Of a stretch of DNA of 12,146 nt, positions 1-6,845 are shown piece after piece; positions within the stretch are counted from its first letter, which is position 1, and each line of letters opens with the position of its first letter. The stretch is from positions 1 to 12,146 of the forward strand of contig JAAVHY010000021.1 in assembly GCA_014799485.1 (NCBI GenBank), read 5' to 3'. This DNA is from Clostridiales bacterium (GTDB lineage Bacteria > Bacillota_A > Clostridia > Oscillospirales > Oscillospiraceae). A program made the position numbers and the translations under genes. Below the pieces are notes generated by a model. It saw only the letters and a list, made by a program, of their open reading frames with translations, was not told the origin of the DNA and did no database searches.

Positions 1-3
1 AAC

Positions 4-1923
4 ATGGCAAAGAAGCAGTTCAAAGCGGAATCCAAGCGGTTGATGGACCTGATGATCAACTCCATCTACACCCACAAGGAGATCTTCCTCCGGGAGATCA
101 TCTCCAACGCCAGCGACGCCATCGACAAGCTGGCCTACCTCTCCCTCACCGACGACACGGTGAAGACCAAGCGGGGCGATATGCGCATCACCGTCACCCC
201 GGACAAGGCCGCCCGCACCCTCACCGTGTCCGACAACGGCGTGGGCATGAGCGAGGACGAGCTGGAAAAGAACCTGGGCACCATCGCCCGCAGCGGCTCC
301 CTCCAGTTCAAGGCGGACATGGGCCAGGACGAGAAGAGCGCCGCCGATATCATCGGCCAGTTCGGCGTGGGCTTCTACTCCGCCTTCATGGTGGCCGACG
401 AGGTCACCGTCATCACCCGCCGCCACGGCGAGGACGGGGCCCACTGCTGGAAATCCTCCGGGGCGGACGGTTACACCATCAGCGAATGTGAAAAGGATGC
501 CCCCGGCACCGACGTGATCATGCACCTCAAGCCGGACACCGAGGACGAAAACTACAGCGAATACCTGGAGACCTCCCGCCTCCAGTCCCTCATCAAGAAG
601 TACTCCGACTATATCCGCCACCCCATCCGCATGGAGGTGGAGGACTACCGCCAGAAGGAGAAGCCCGCCGATGCCGGGGACGACTACAAGCCCGAGTGGG
701 AGACGGTCATCGAGGAGAAGACCATCAACTCCATGGTGCCCCTGTGGCAGCGCCCCCGCTCCAAGGTCAAGCAGGAGGAATACGACCGCTTCTACCAGGA
801 AAAGTTCGGCGACTGGCAGGCCCCCCTGGCCACCGTCACCACCTCCTCCGAGGGCACGGTGACCTTCAAGGCCCTGCTGTTCGTCCCCTCCGCCACCCCC
901 TATGACTTCTACACCCGGGAGTACGAAAAGGGCCTTCAGCTCTACTCCTCCGGCGTGCTCATCATGGACAAGTGCGCCGACCTGCTCCCCGACTGCTTCC
1001 GCTTCGTCAAGGGCGTGGTGGACTCCCCCGACTTCTCGCTGAACATCTCCCGCGAGATGCTCCAGCATGACCGCCAGCTGAAGATCATCGCCACCGCCCT
1101 GGAAAAGAAGATCAAGAACGAGCTGGTCAAGCTGATGAAGGACGACCGGGAGAAGTACGAGAAGTTCTGGGCCGCCTTCGGCCGCCAGCTGAAGTACAGC
1201 GTGGTGGAGGGCTACGGCGCGAAGAAGGAGCTGCTCCAGGACCTGCTGCTGTTCACCACCTCCAAGGAGAGCAAGCTGTCCTCCCTGGCCGAGTACGTGG
1301 AGCGCATGGCCGAGGGCCAGGAGTTCATCTACTACGTCTGCGCCGACACCACCGAGCAGGCCGCCCGTCTGCCCCAGGTGGAGCGGGTCGCGGACAAGGG
1401 CTGGGAGATCCTCTACCTGACGGAAGAGGTGGACGAGTTCGTCATGAACGCCCTGGCCGAAGTGTCCGGCAAGAAGCTGAAATCCGTCTCCGACCCGGAC
1501 GCCCTGCCCGAGACCGACGAGGAAAAGGCGGAGCAGGAGAAGCAGGCGGAGGAGAGCAAGCCCGTCCTGGACTTCGTCAAAGAGACCCTGGGCGAGCGCA
1601 TCCACGAGGCCCGCGTCTCCAAGATCCTCAAAACCGCCCCGGTCTGCATGACCGCCGACGGCCCCATGTCCCTGGAGATGGAAAAGTACTTCGCCAAGAT
1701 GGAGGGCGCCTCCCCCATGGGCGCCATGAAGGCCCAGCGGGTGCTGGAGCTGAACCCGTCCTCCGCCCCCTTCGCCGCCCTCAAGTCCGCCCTGGACAAT
1801 GACGACAAGGACCGCGCCGCCAAGTACGTGGAGGTGCTGTACCACCAGGCCCTGCTCATCGCGGGCCTGCCCATCGACGACCCCGTCGCCTACACGGAGC
1901 TGGTGTGCTCCCTCATGAACTAA
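4..1923 (+). CDS. htpG: Molecular chaperone HtpG (Hsp90)
   Basis: This encodes a 639-residue bacterial Hsp90, a cytosolic ATP-dependent homodimeric chaperone that remodels client proteins. The length is usual for HtpG (about 610-640 aa). The N-terminal GHKL ATPase domain shows its motifs in order: ExxxNxxDA (Glu31, Asn35, Asp38), DNGVGM (77-82) and the lid/glycine motif GQFGVGF (118-124). The middle domain follows with the characteristic NISREMLQHD segment, and the C-terminal dimerisation domain reads to a normal end without the eukaryotic MEEVD tail, as expected in bacteria. ATG at position 4 gives the canonical start (MAKKQFKAES). Its ribosome binding site and promoter lie outside the window. 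A strong hairpin terminator follows 10 nt after the stop, so it is probably the last gene of its transcript. No sign of damage. Confidence 0.98.
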   Translation: MAKKQFKAESKRLMDLMINSIYTHKEIFLREIISNASDAIDKLAYLSLTDDTVKTKRGDMRITVTPDKAARTLTVSDNGVGMSEDELEKNLGTIARSGSLQFKADMGQDEKSAADIIGQFGVGFYSAFMVADEVTVITRRHGEDGAHCWKSSGADGYTISECEKDAPGTDVIMHLKPDTEDENYSEYLETSRLQSLIKKYSDYIRHPIRMEVEDYRQKEKPADAGDDYKPEWETVIEEKTINSMVPLWQRPRSKVKQEEYDRFYQEKFGDWQAPLATVTTSSEGTVTFKALLFVPSATPYDFYTREYEKGLQLYSSGVLIMDKCADLLPDCFRFVKGVVDSPDFSLNISREMLQHDRQLKIIATALEKKIKNELVKLMKDDREKYEKFWAAFGRQLKYSVVEGYGAKKELLQDLLLFTTSKESKLSSLAEYVERMAEGQEFIYYVCADTTEQAARLPQVERVADKGWEILYLTEEVDEFVMNALAEVSGKKLKSVSDPDALPETDEEKAEQEKQAEESKPVLDFVKETLGERIHEARVSKILKTAPVCMTADGPMSLEMEKYFAKMEGASPMGAMKAQRVLELNPSSAPFAALKSALDNDDKDRAAKYVEVLYHQALLIAGLPIDDPVAYTELVCSLMN

Positions 1924-1932
1924 GGATTCCCC

Positions 1933-1964
1933 ATTCCCCCGCCCATCCGGCGGGGGAATTTTTT
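1933..1964 (+). terminator. Rho-independent terminator after htpG
   Basis: An 11-bp perfect stem (1933-1943 with 1949-1959, ATTCCCCCGCC paired to its complement) closes a CATCC loop and runs directly into a six-T tract (1959-1964). It separates htpG from the sigma-factor cassette. Confidence 0.92.
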
Positions 1965-1973
1965 GCAGAAAAT

Positions 1974-2000
1974 TTGCAACCAATCGCTAAAAAGGATACT
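1974..2000 (+). promoter_or_regulatory. Possible promoter of the first sigma/anti-sigma cassette
   Basis: TTGCAA (1974-1979) could be a -35 element, and GATACT (1995-2000) a -10 element with a short 15-nt spacer. The AT-rich stretch between the htpG terminator and the sigma gene is the only plausible promoter site. ECF-type genes often autoregulate, so the true elements may follow a different consensus. The exact placement is a guess. Confidence 0.35.
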
Positions 2001-2052
2001 CTATATAGGCAGAAACCGGTTTTCAGCCCCGCCCCAAAAGGAAGTGAACGCC

Positions 2053-2601
2053 ATGACTGACCAGGAGCTGATCGAACTGTTCCTCGCCCGCTCGGAGGAG
2101 GCCGTCCCCGCGCTGGCCGCCCAATACGGACCCTACTGCCGCACCGTCGCCGCCCAGCTCCTGGCCGACCCCCGGGACGTGGACGAGTGTTTGAACGACT
2201 GCTGGCTGGCGGTGTGGCGGGCCATCCCCCCGGCGCGGCCGGAGCGTTTCAAAGGCTGGCTGGCCGCCATCGTCCGCAACCGGGCCCTGGCCATGGGCCG
2301 GGAGAACAGCCGCCGCCCGCCCACCGTGGGCGAAGCCGCCCTGGAGCTGGCCTCCTGCCTGCCCCCGGGGGGCGACCCCATGGGCGAGGCGGAACACCAC
2401 GCCCTGGCCGACGCCATCGGCCGCTTCCTCCGCGCCCAGCCCCGGGATATCCGCATCGTCTTTGTCCGCCGCTACTGGTACGCGGACACGGTGGAGGACG
2501 CCGCCCGCCGCCTGGGCTGGAGCGTGAGCAAAACCAAAAGCGTGCTGTTCCGCACCCGGAACAAGCTGCGCGACCATCTGCAAAAGGAGGGTTTCCTGTG
2601 A
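2053..2601 (+). CDS. Sigma-70 family (ECF-like) RNA polymerase sigma factor, copy 1
   Basis: This is a 182-aa sigma factor of the small, two-domain kind found in clostridial signalling cassettes. Region 2 (about residues 20-85) contains the core-binding and -10-binding helices (QYGPYC, ECLNDCWLAVW, KGWLAAIVRNRAL). Region 4 (about 123-178) contains RYWYADTVEDAARRLG followed by a helix-turn-helix (WSVSKTKSVLFRTRNKL). I start it at ATG 2053, which has GGAAG about 9 nt upstream; an in-frame start at 1963 would sit inside the htpG terminator. Its stop overlaps the next start (GTGA), so it is translationally coupled to a membrane protein that is probably its regulator. It is clearly paralogous to the gene at 8242, sharing the YGxYC, EC(L/V)ND, IPPxRP, RYWY and HLQxEGF blocks. 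The promoters it recognises cannot be read from sequence. Confidence 0.92.
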   Translation: MTDQELIELFLARSEEAVPALAAQYGPYCRTVAAQLLADPRDVDECLNDCWLAVWRAIPPARPERFKGWLAAIVRNRALAMGRENSRRPPTVGEAALELASCLPPGGDPMGEAEHHALADAIGRFLRAQPRDIRIVFVRRYWYADTVEDAARRLGWSVSKTKSVLFRTRNKLRDHLQKEGFL

Positions 2602-3434
2602 AAAAAGAGCAGGTCTTAGAGTTGATGAACACTGTCCCTGCCGACCTCATCGAAGAGGCCGACATCCAGGCCCCCGCCAGGCGCCGCCTCCCGAAAGCCG
2701 TCCGCGCCGGCCTTATCGCCGCCTGCCTGTGCCTGGCGTTCGTGGGCACCGCTTTCGCCGCCAACCCGGAGGCGGTGACGGACTTCCTCAGCCGCTTCAC
2801 CCCCGTCCAGGCGGAGTCCCACACCACGGAGGACGGCGTAAACAGATACCACGTCAGCTACAAGCCCACCGGCTACCCCATCGACAGCTTCAGCCCCGCC
2901 CTTCTCGCCGCCGGCGGGAACCGGGGGGATGATCGCCACGTCGAGCTGTCTTTTGACACCTGGGCGGAGGTCCGCGCTTTCATCGGCGAGGATATCCCCT
3001 GTTTCCTCCCGGAAACCGGAGAAAATCGGAGCGGGCTGTTCACAGTGTGGCTGGACTATGACCAGAAGGGCCGACTGATTATGGTGGATGTGTCCAAGTC
3101 CTGGACCTCCCCCTGGTTCTGGGTGACCATTACGACGGAATATTTTTCCGGCGATTCCACCGGGACAACCGGGTGGGGCATGGTCATCGAATCTGAGTCT
3201 GGGGATAGCGCCCAAGTGGAGCTGCTCGAACCCTATCCCATGGCCAACGGCTGCCAGGCTGAGATCGCGCTGTTTACCTTTCCAACAGACCCGGAGAACC
3301 CGGATACAGAGGGCAGTGTCGACTGCATCGCCACTTTTGTGCAGGACGGCATCCAGTATCGGGTTCAGAACGGCGGCCGGCTCAAAGAGGAGCCGCTGAC
3401 CCAACTCTATGACACACTGGACCTCTTCCCCTGA
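2598..3434 (+). CDS. Single-pass membrane protein, probable anti-sigma factor or sensor for copy 1
   Basis: This 278-aa protein starts at GTG 2598, 7 nt after a near-perfect AAAGGAGG (2583-2590) inside the sigma gene, and overlaps the sigma stop by 3 nt. It has a short cytosolic N-terminus (residues 1-37, QVLELMNTVPADLIEEAD), one membrane segment (about 38-55, ending GTAFA) and a roughly 220-residue outer domain. The N-terminal pattern (acidic, ending in (I/V)xEA) recurs in the partner encoded at 8799, so this short segment is the likely sigma-binding part. The outer part includes FDTWAEVRAFIGEDIPCFLP and ends VQDGIQYRVQ, reminiscent of extracytoplasmic domains of clostridial DUF4179/DUF4367-type anti-sigma proteins; that resemblance is from memory. 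A cleaved signal peptide (AFA-A) is an alternative reading. The anti-sigma role is inferred from context, not shown. Confidence 0.75.
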   Translation: MKKEQVLELMNTVPADLIEEADIQAPARRRLPKAVRAGLIAACLCLAFVGTAFAANPEAVTDFLSRFTPVQAESHTTEDGVNRYHVSYKPTGYPIDSFSPALLAAGGNRGDDRHVELSFDTWAEVRAFIGEDIPCFLPETGENRSGLFTVWLDYDQKGRLIMVDVSKSWTSPWFWVTITTEYFSGDSTGTTGWGMVIESESGDSAQVELLEPYPMANGCQAEIALFTFPTDPENPDTEGSVDCIATFVQDGIQYRVQNGGRLKEEPLTQLYDTLDLFP

Positions 3435-3453
3435 CATCCCCATATCCACCCAG

Positions 3454-3485
3454 CCGCCCCGGACACACGTCCGGGGCGGTTTTTT
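3454..3485 (+). terminator. Rho-independent terminator after the first sigma cassette
   Basis: A perfect 11-bp GC-rich stem (3454-3464 with 3469-3479) with a 4-nt ACAC loop is followed by six Ts (3480-3485). It lies 20 nt after the stop of the membrane protein gene. Confidence 0.93.
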
Positions 3486-3554
3486 GCCCAAAAACCTGTT
3501 CAGAAAGCCCAAAAGCCCCCGTTCCCCCCCGAATTTTTTGGCGGCAAAACGGGC

Positions 3555-3583
3555 TTGTATTTTCTCACAAAATAGAATACAAT
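3555..3583 (+). promoter_or_regulatory. Sigma-A-type promoter for the Asp23-FakA operon
   Basis: TTGTAT (3555-3560) and TACAAT (3578-3583) are separated by exactly 17 nt, a good vegetative promoter in an otherwise GC-rich region. Transcription would begin near 3590, giving a leader of about 50 nt before the ATG at 3642. Confidence 0.75.
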
Positions 3584-3641
3584 ATAGCGTGAATGAATTT
3601 GGAAAGGCAACCCTCTTGCGTGTGAAGAAAGGAAGGTTCCC

Positions 3642-3992
3642 ATGAAAATACAAACTGAAAAGGGTCTCGTCCGCCTCACCAGCGACGTGTACTCCAACCT
3701 CACCGGCGCGGTGGCCACCAGCTGCTACGGCGTGAAGGGCATGGCGTTCCGCTCCAAGACCGACGGCCTGGTGCATCTTCTCCGCCGGGAGTCCATGTCC
3801 AAGGGCGTGAAGATCGTGTACAACGACGACCAGTCCATCTCCATCGATCTGCACATCATCGTGGACAACGGGGTGAACCTGGTGGCCGTGGGCAACTCCA
3901 TCCAGAGCGAAGTGAAGTACAACGTCCACCGCCTCACCGGGGTGGAGGTGCGCAGCGTCAACGTCTGCGTCGACTCCATGGTGATCGGCTGA
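3642..3992 (+). CDS. Asp23/Gls24 family envelope stress protein (YloU-like)
   Basis: This is a 116-aa Asp23/Gls24-family protein, small and soluble, with the family core visible as SIDLHIIVDNGVNLVAVGNS (67-86) and SIQSEVKYNVHRLTG (86-100). Members are cytosolic, often membrane-associated proteins linked to alkaline or cell-envelope stress. The precise biochemical role is unsettled. The YloU-type member is typically encoded just before the YloV/FakA DAK2 protein, exactly as here, with the FakA ATG 35 nt after this stop. ATG 3642 is preceded by GAAAGGAAGG at suitable spacing and fits the usual family N-terminus. It is the first gene after the promoter at 3555-3583. Confidence 0.93.
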   Translation: MKIQTEKGLVRLTSDVYSNLTGAVATSCYGVKGMAFRSKTDGLVHLLRRESMSKGVKIVYNDDQSISIDLHIIVDNGVNLVAVGNSIQSEVKYNVHRLTGVEVRSVNVCVDSMVIG

Positions 3993-4027
3993 TGCCGTCC
4001 AGACCAGACAGAAAGGATTATCCGAAT

Positions 4028-5716
4028 ATGGTAGATATCATTGACGGCGCGCTGTTCCAGCGCATGGTGATCCACGCCTCCGCCTCCATCAACGCCCAGA
4101 AGCAGGCCATCAACGACCTGAACGTGTTCCCCGTCCCCGATGGGGACACCGGCACCAATATGTCCCTCACCATCGGCACCGCCGCCGCCGAGGCGAAGAA
4201 GAAGCCCGCCGACAGCATCGGCAAGGCCGCGTCCATCAACGCCTCCGCCCTGCTGCGGGGCGCCCGGGGCAACTCCGGCGTCATCCTGTCCCTGCTGTTC
4301 CGGGGCGTGTCCAAGGGGCTGAAGGAAAAGGACGAGGCGGACGGCGTCGTCTTTGCCGCCGCCCTGAACGAAGGCGTGTCCGCCGCCTATAAGGCGGTGA
4401 TGAAGCCCGCCGAGGGCACCATCCTCACCGTGTCCCGGCTGGCCGCCGCCCGGGGCGCGCAGGCCGCCCAGGAGCACAACAGCGTGGAGGCCGTGCTGGA
4501 GGCCGCCATCGCCGAGGGCCAGATCGCCCTGGCCGACACCGTCAACCAAAACCCGGTGCTGAAAAAGGCCGGGGTGGTGGACGCCGGCGGCAAAGGCTTC
4601 CTGGCCATACTCCAGGGGATGCTGGACGAGCTGCGGGGCCTCCCCGCCCCCGAGGAGGAGGATGACTCCCTGCCCGTGAAGGAGTCCGCCGACTTCGCCG
4701 CCCTCACCGACGAGGAGATCACCTTCACCTTTGACACGGTGTTCATCGTGCGCAAGACGGCGGATAAGTCCATCGAGCCCTTCCGCAGCTACCTCAACAG
4801 CATCGGCGACAGCCTGGTCATCGGCGAGGACGACGAGGCGTTCAAGGTCCACGTCCACACCGACACCCCCGGCGCGGCGCTGTCCGAGGCCCAGAAGTAC
4901 GGCACCCTGGAGCTGGCCAAGATCGAAAATATGCGCACCCAGTATGAGGACATGGCGGCGGGCAAGAAACCCCAGAGCACCGACGACCTGGAGCAGATCG
5001 AGGCGGAGCTGGAGGCCCAGGAGGAGAAGGACGAGGGCGGCATCGCCGCGCCGGAGAAAAAGTTCGGCGTGGTGGCGGTGTGCGCGGGGGACGGCATGGC
5101 CTCCGTGTTCAAGGACCTGGGGGTGGACGGCGTCATCTCCGGCGGCCAGACCATGAACCCCTCCACCGAGGACATTTTGCGGGAGATCGCCCGCACCCCC
5201 GCCGAGGTGGTGTTCGTCCTGCCCAACAACAAAAACATCATCATGGCCGCCCAGCAGTGCGTGGGCCTCATCGAAGGCAAGGAGATCGTGGTGGTCCCCA
5301 CCCGCACCGTGCCCCAGGGCATCTCCGTCCTGCTGGTGCTGGACCCCGAGGCGGACACCGAAACCAACGCCGCCGCCATGGAGGAGGCCCGGAAAAACGT
5401 GCGCACCTCCGAGGTCACTTACGCCGCCCGGGACTCCGACTTCGACGGCTTTGAGATCCACGAGGGGGACTACATGGCCCTGGCCGAAGGACAGCTCTTC
5501 GGCACCGACCGTGACATCGGCACCCTGCTGGAGCGGCTGGCCCTGGCGGACAGCCAGCAGCAGGCCGAGTTCATCAGCATCTTCTACGGCGAGGACGTGA
5601 CGGCGGAGCAGGCCACCGAGACCCTGGCCATCTTCCAGCGGCTGTGCCCCAACGCCGAGATCACCCTGCTGTCCGGCGGCCAGCCCGTCTACTACTATAT
5701 GATCTCTGCGGAATAA
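4028..5716 (+). CDS. fakA: DAK2 domain protein, FakA/YloV-type fatty acid kinase catalytic subunit
   Basis: This 562-aa protein has the three-part FakA layout. The N-terminal DhaL/DAK2 ATP-binding domain (about 1-205) shows NVFPVPDGDTGTNM (32-45; Asp38, Asp40 and Asn44 are the Mg-ATP region) and GARGNSGVILS (78-88). The middle domain (about 225-310) carries VHVHTD with His275 and His277. The C-terminal domain (about 345-562) is DegV-like. In Gram-positive bacteria FakA phosphorylates fatty acids presented by a FakB lipid carrier, feeding exogenous fatty acids into phospholipid synthesis. No fakB lies in this window. I start at ATG 4028 (MVDIIDGALF), preceded by AGAAAGGA; an earlier in-frame ATG at 3992 overlaps the Asp23 stop and adds 12 unconserved residues. 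The segment that usually reads YCTEF in the middle domain reads FDTVF here (235-239). A charged, probably flexible linker spans about 310-345. Confidence 0.92.
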   Translation: MVDIIDGALFQRMVIHASASINAQKQAINDLNVFPVPDGDTGTNMSLTIGTAAAEAKKKPADSIGKAASINASALLRGARGNSGVILSLLFRGVSKGLKEKDEADGVVFAAALNEGVSAAYKAVMKPAEGTILTVSRLAAARGAQAAQEHNSVEAVLEAAIAEGQIALADTVNQNPVLKKAGVVDAGGKGFLAILQGMLDELRGLPAPEEEDDSLPVKESADFAALTDEEITFTFDTVFIVRKTADKSIEPFRSYLNSIGDSLVIGEDDEAFKVHVHTDTPGAALSEAQKYGTLELAKIENMRTQYEDMAAGKKPQSTDDLEQIEAELEAQEEKDEGGIAAPEKKFGVVAVCAGDGMASVFKDLGVDGVISGGQTMNPSTEDILREIARTPAEVVFVLPNNKNIIMAAQQCVGLIEGKEIVVVPTRTVPQGISVLLVLDPEADTETNAAAMEEARKNVRTSEVTYAARDSDFDGFEIHEGDYMALAEGQLFGTDRDIGTLLERLALADSQQQAEFISIFYGEDVTAEQATETLAIFQRLCPNAEITLLSGGQPVYYYMISAE

Positions 5717-5733
5717 GCGAATCGAATTCCTCG

Positions 5734-5764
5734 AGCGCCCGGGTAAATCCCGGGCGCTTTTTTC
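5734..5764 (+). terminator. Rho-independent terminator after fakA
   Basis: A perfect 10-bp stem (5734-5743 with 5749-5758, AGCGCCCGGG and its complement), a TAAAT loop and a seven-T tract (5758-5764) lie 17 nt after the fakA stop. Confidence 0.94.
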
Positions 5765-5788
5765 ATCCCAAAATTTTCTTTGGGGAAA

Positions 5789-5855
5789 ATGTAAAACATG
5801 CTTGACATGAAATGTAAAGCGTGCTATACTCCAACTTGTAAAGCGAACTTTACAT
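5789..5855 (+). promoter_or_regulatory. Repeated TGTAAA operator-like sites over the HTH promoter
   Basis: TGTAAA occurs at 5790-5795, 5813-5818 and 5837-5842, spaced 23 and 24 nt (roughly two helical turns). The last two extend to an identical TGTAAAGCG. The first sits in a near-palindrome, ATGT-AAA-ACAT (5789-5799). The third forms a perfect dyad, TGTAAAG-CGAA-CTTTACA (5837-5854). The sites flank the -35, fill the -35/-10 spacer and cover the predicted transcription start, the geometry expected for repression. The HTH protein encoded immediately downstream is the obvious candidate to bind, by autoregulation. Binding is inferred, not shown. Confidence 0.8.
5802..5830 (+). promoter_or_regulatory. 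Near-consensus promoter of the HTH operon
   Basis: TTGACA (5802-5807, perfect) and TATACT (5825-5830, five of six) stand 17 nt apart, the strongest sigma-A promoter in the window. Transcription should start near 5837, inside the operator dyad described next. Confidence 0.93.
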
Positions 5856-5916
5856 CACTTCCAATGAGGAGGAACACATAATGGAGCAATGCATTTGCGC
5901 CATAAGGAGGGATGAC

Positions 5917-6120
5917 ATGGAAAACCGTATCGCCGCCCTGCGGAAGGAGCGGCGCATTTCCCAGGCGGAGCTGGCGGAGGCGGTGGCCGTCACCCGGCAG
6001 ACCATCATCTCGCTGGAGAGCGGGCGGTACAACGCCTCCCTCCTGCTGGCCCACAAGATCGCGAAATACTTTGAGACCACCATTGAGGACATTTTCTTAT
6101 TCGAGGAGGAACAATCATGA
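5917..6120 (+). CDS. Small Xre-family HTH transcriptional regulator
   Basis: This 67-aa protein is almost entirely one Cro/C1-type helix-turn-helix: ENRIAALRKERRISQAELAE, then VTRQTIISLESGRYNASL as the recognition region, then AHKIAKYFETTIEDIF. Stand-alone regulators of this size (YozG-like) are common in Bacillota and usually precede small membrane proteins, as here. I choose ATG 5917, with AAGGAGGG (5904-5911) 5 nt upstream, because the family normally begins M(K/E)NRI. A second in-frame ATG at 5881, also with a good AGGAGG (5867-5872), would add 12 residues (MEQCICAIRRDD). The stop overlaps the next gene as ATGA. It probably represses its own operon through the TGTAAA sites upstream. Confidence 0.93.
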   Translation: MENRIAALRKERRISQAELAEAVAVTRQTIISLESGRYNASLLLAHKIAKYFETTIEDIFLFEEEQS

Positions 6121-6365
6121 AGCGCAGCTGCAATTTTGAAAAGAACCCCGCCTTTGTCATCGGCATCACCCTGCTGTGGATTGGCATTTTCATCCGCCAC
6201 GTACTGGAACTCCAGGGCCCTGTGGCCACTGCGGCCCATTTCCTGTCCGGCGCGGCCTGCGCCCTGGTACTCATCGGTATGCTGTACGGTTCCCCCAAGA
6301 CCCGGCCCCTGTTCGACCGCTTCCACGCCTTCAAGCTGCGGCTGCTAGGCCGCGAGAGCACTTAA
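6117..6365 (+). CDS. Small two-helix membrane protein of unknown function
   Basis: The 82-aa product has two hydrophobic segments (about residues 13-30 and 38-60) joined by a short loop, then a basic tail (residues 59-79, rich in Arg/Lys), suggesting both ends lie in the cytosol. I do not recognise the family. It starts with ATGA overlap at the HTH stop, with GAGGAGGAAC upstream, so it is translationally coupled to the regulator. It is probably a target or partner of the HTH-controlled system, but no function can be read from the sequence. Confidence 0.8.
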   Translation: MKRSCNFEKNPAFVIGITLLWIGIFIRHVLELQGPVATAAHFLSGAACALVLIGMLYGSPKTRPLFDRFHAFKLRLLGREST

Positions 6366-6383
6366 TAAGGAGGTCTTGACACT

Positions 6384-6845
6384 ATGCTGATGCGTATGTT
6401 TGACACCTCGGATTACGAGCGCTCCCTGCGCCGCCGCCGTCTGCTGAGCTTCGGCCTGCTGGCGGTGGGGCTCACCGGCATCGTCTGCTATTTCCTGCTC
6501 ATCGACGGCAGCGACGCGCTGCCCGACTTCGCCCGGGGCTTCTACCTGGGCGGGGCCAGCGGTATCTGCATCGGGTCGGTGTTCCTCCTGGTACGGATGC
6601 AGTACCTGCTCACCCACCCGGAGGCCCGGAAAAAGGCCAAAATCCAGGAGCAGGACGAGCGGGAAAAAGCTATCATGAATCAGGCATTCCAGTTCGCCGG
6701 GATGTTTACCTTCTTTGCCTCCGCCGCTTCCATGTTCGTGCTGGTGGCGGTGAGCATGGCCGCGGCCAGGGCGGTGCTGGGCGTGGTGGCGGTATACTCC
6801 ATCACCTGGCTGCTGTCCAACATCTACCTGTCCAAAAAGCTGTGA
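6384..6845 (+). CDS. Four-helix membrane protein (DUF2178-like)
   Basis: This 153-aa protein has four predicted membrane segments at about residues 20-41, 49-73, 102-124 and 127-146. The cytosolic loop between helices 2 and 3 is highly charged (HPEARKKAKIQEQDEREKAI, 78-97). The layout and the QDERE-type motif resemble the DUF2178/DUF3796 proteins that often accompany YozG-like HTH regulators; this is recalled from family patterns and not searched. AAGGAGG at 6367-6373 lies 10 nt before ATG 6384; ATG 6390 is an alternative two codons in. Its stop overlaps the next gene's GTG. Function unknown. Confidence 0.82.
   Translation: MLMRMFDTSDYERSLRRRRLLSFGLLAVGLTGIVCYFLLIDGSDALPDFARGFYLGGASGICIGSVFLLVRMQYLLTHPEARKKAKIQEQDEREKAIMNQAFQFAGMFTFFASAASMFVLVAVSMAAARAVLGVVAVYSITWLLSNIYLSKKL

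Noticed and set aside
2187..2600. Extension of the first anti-sigma frame upstream to 2187
   Set aside because: This overlaps almost the whole sigma gene in another frame and is Pro/Gly/Arg-rich. The GTG at 2598 with AAAGGAGG explains the true start.
3516..3554. Possible attenuator hairpin (CCCGTT with AACGGG) upstream of the Asp23 gene
   Set aside because: Only a 6-bp stem with a long loop, and it lies upstream of the promoter, so it would not be in the transcript.
3409..3645. A 78-codon plus-strand frame between the first sigma cassette and the Asp23 gene
   Set aside because: It begins inside the anti-sigma gene and reads through the terminator and the promoter, with low-complexity sequence; not a gene.
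2616..3929. A 437-codon open frame on the minus strand across the first anti-sigma gene, terminator and Asp23 gene
   Set aside because: It spans a terminator and a promoter, overlaps two supported genes and shows no family features; it is a composition artefact.
3725..5461. A 578-codon open frame on the minus strand, antisense to fakA
   Set aside because: It mirrors the codon pattern of the clear FakA gene, its translation is repetitive (Gly/Val/His/Leu-rich) with no recognisable domain, and it has no ribosome binding site. GC-rich third positions commonly open the antisense frame.
5720..5758. Adjacent EcoRI (GAATTC, 5724-5729) and XhoI (CTCGAG, 5730-5735) sites followed by two CCCGGG sites, resembling a cloning linker
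   Set aside because: The CCCGGG pair is simply the two arms of the natural terminator stem, and the other two are single palindromes in ordinary intergenic DNA. Sequence on both sides is continuous with the host genes and no vector sequence is seen.
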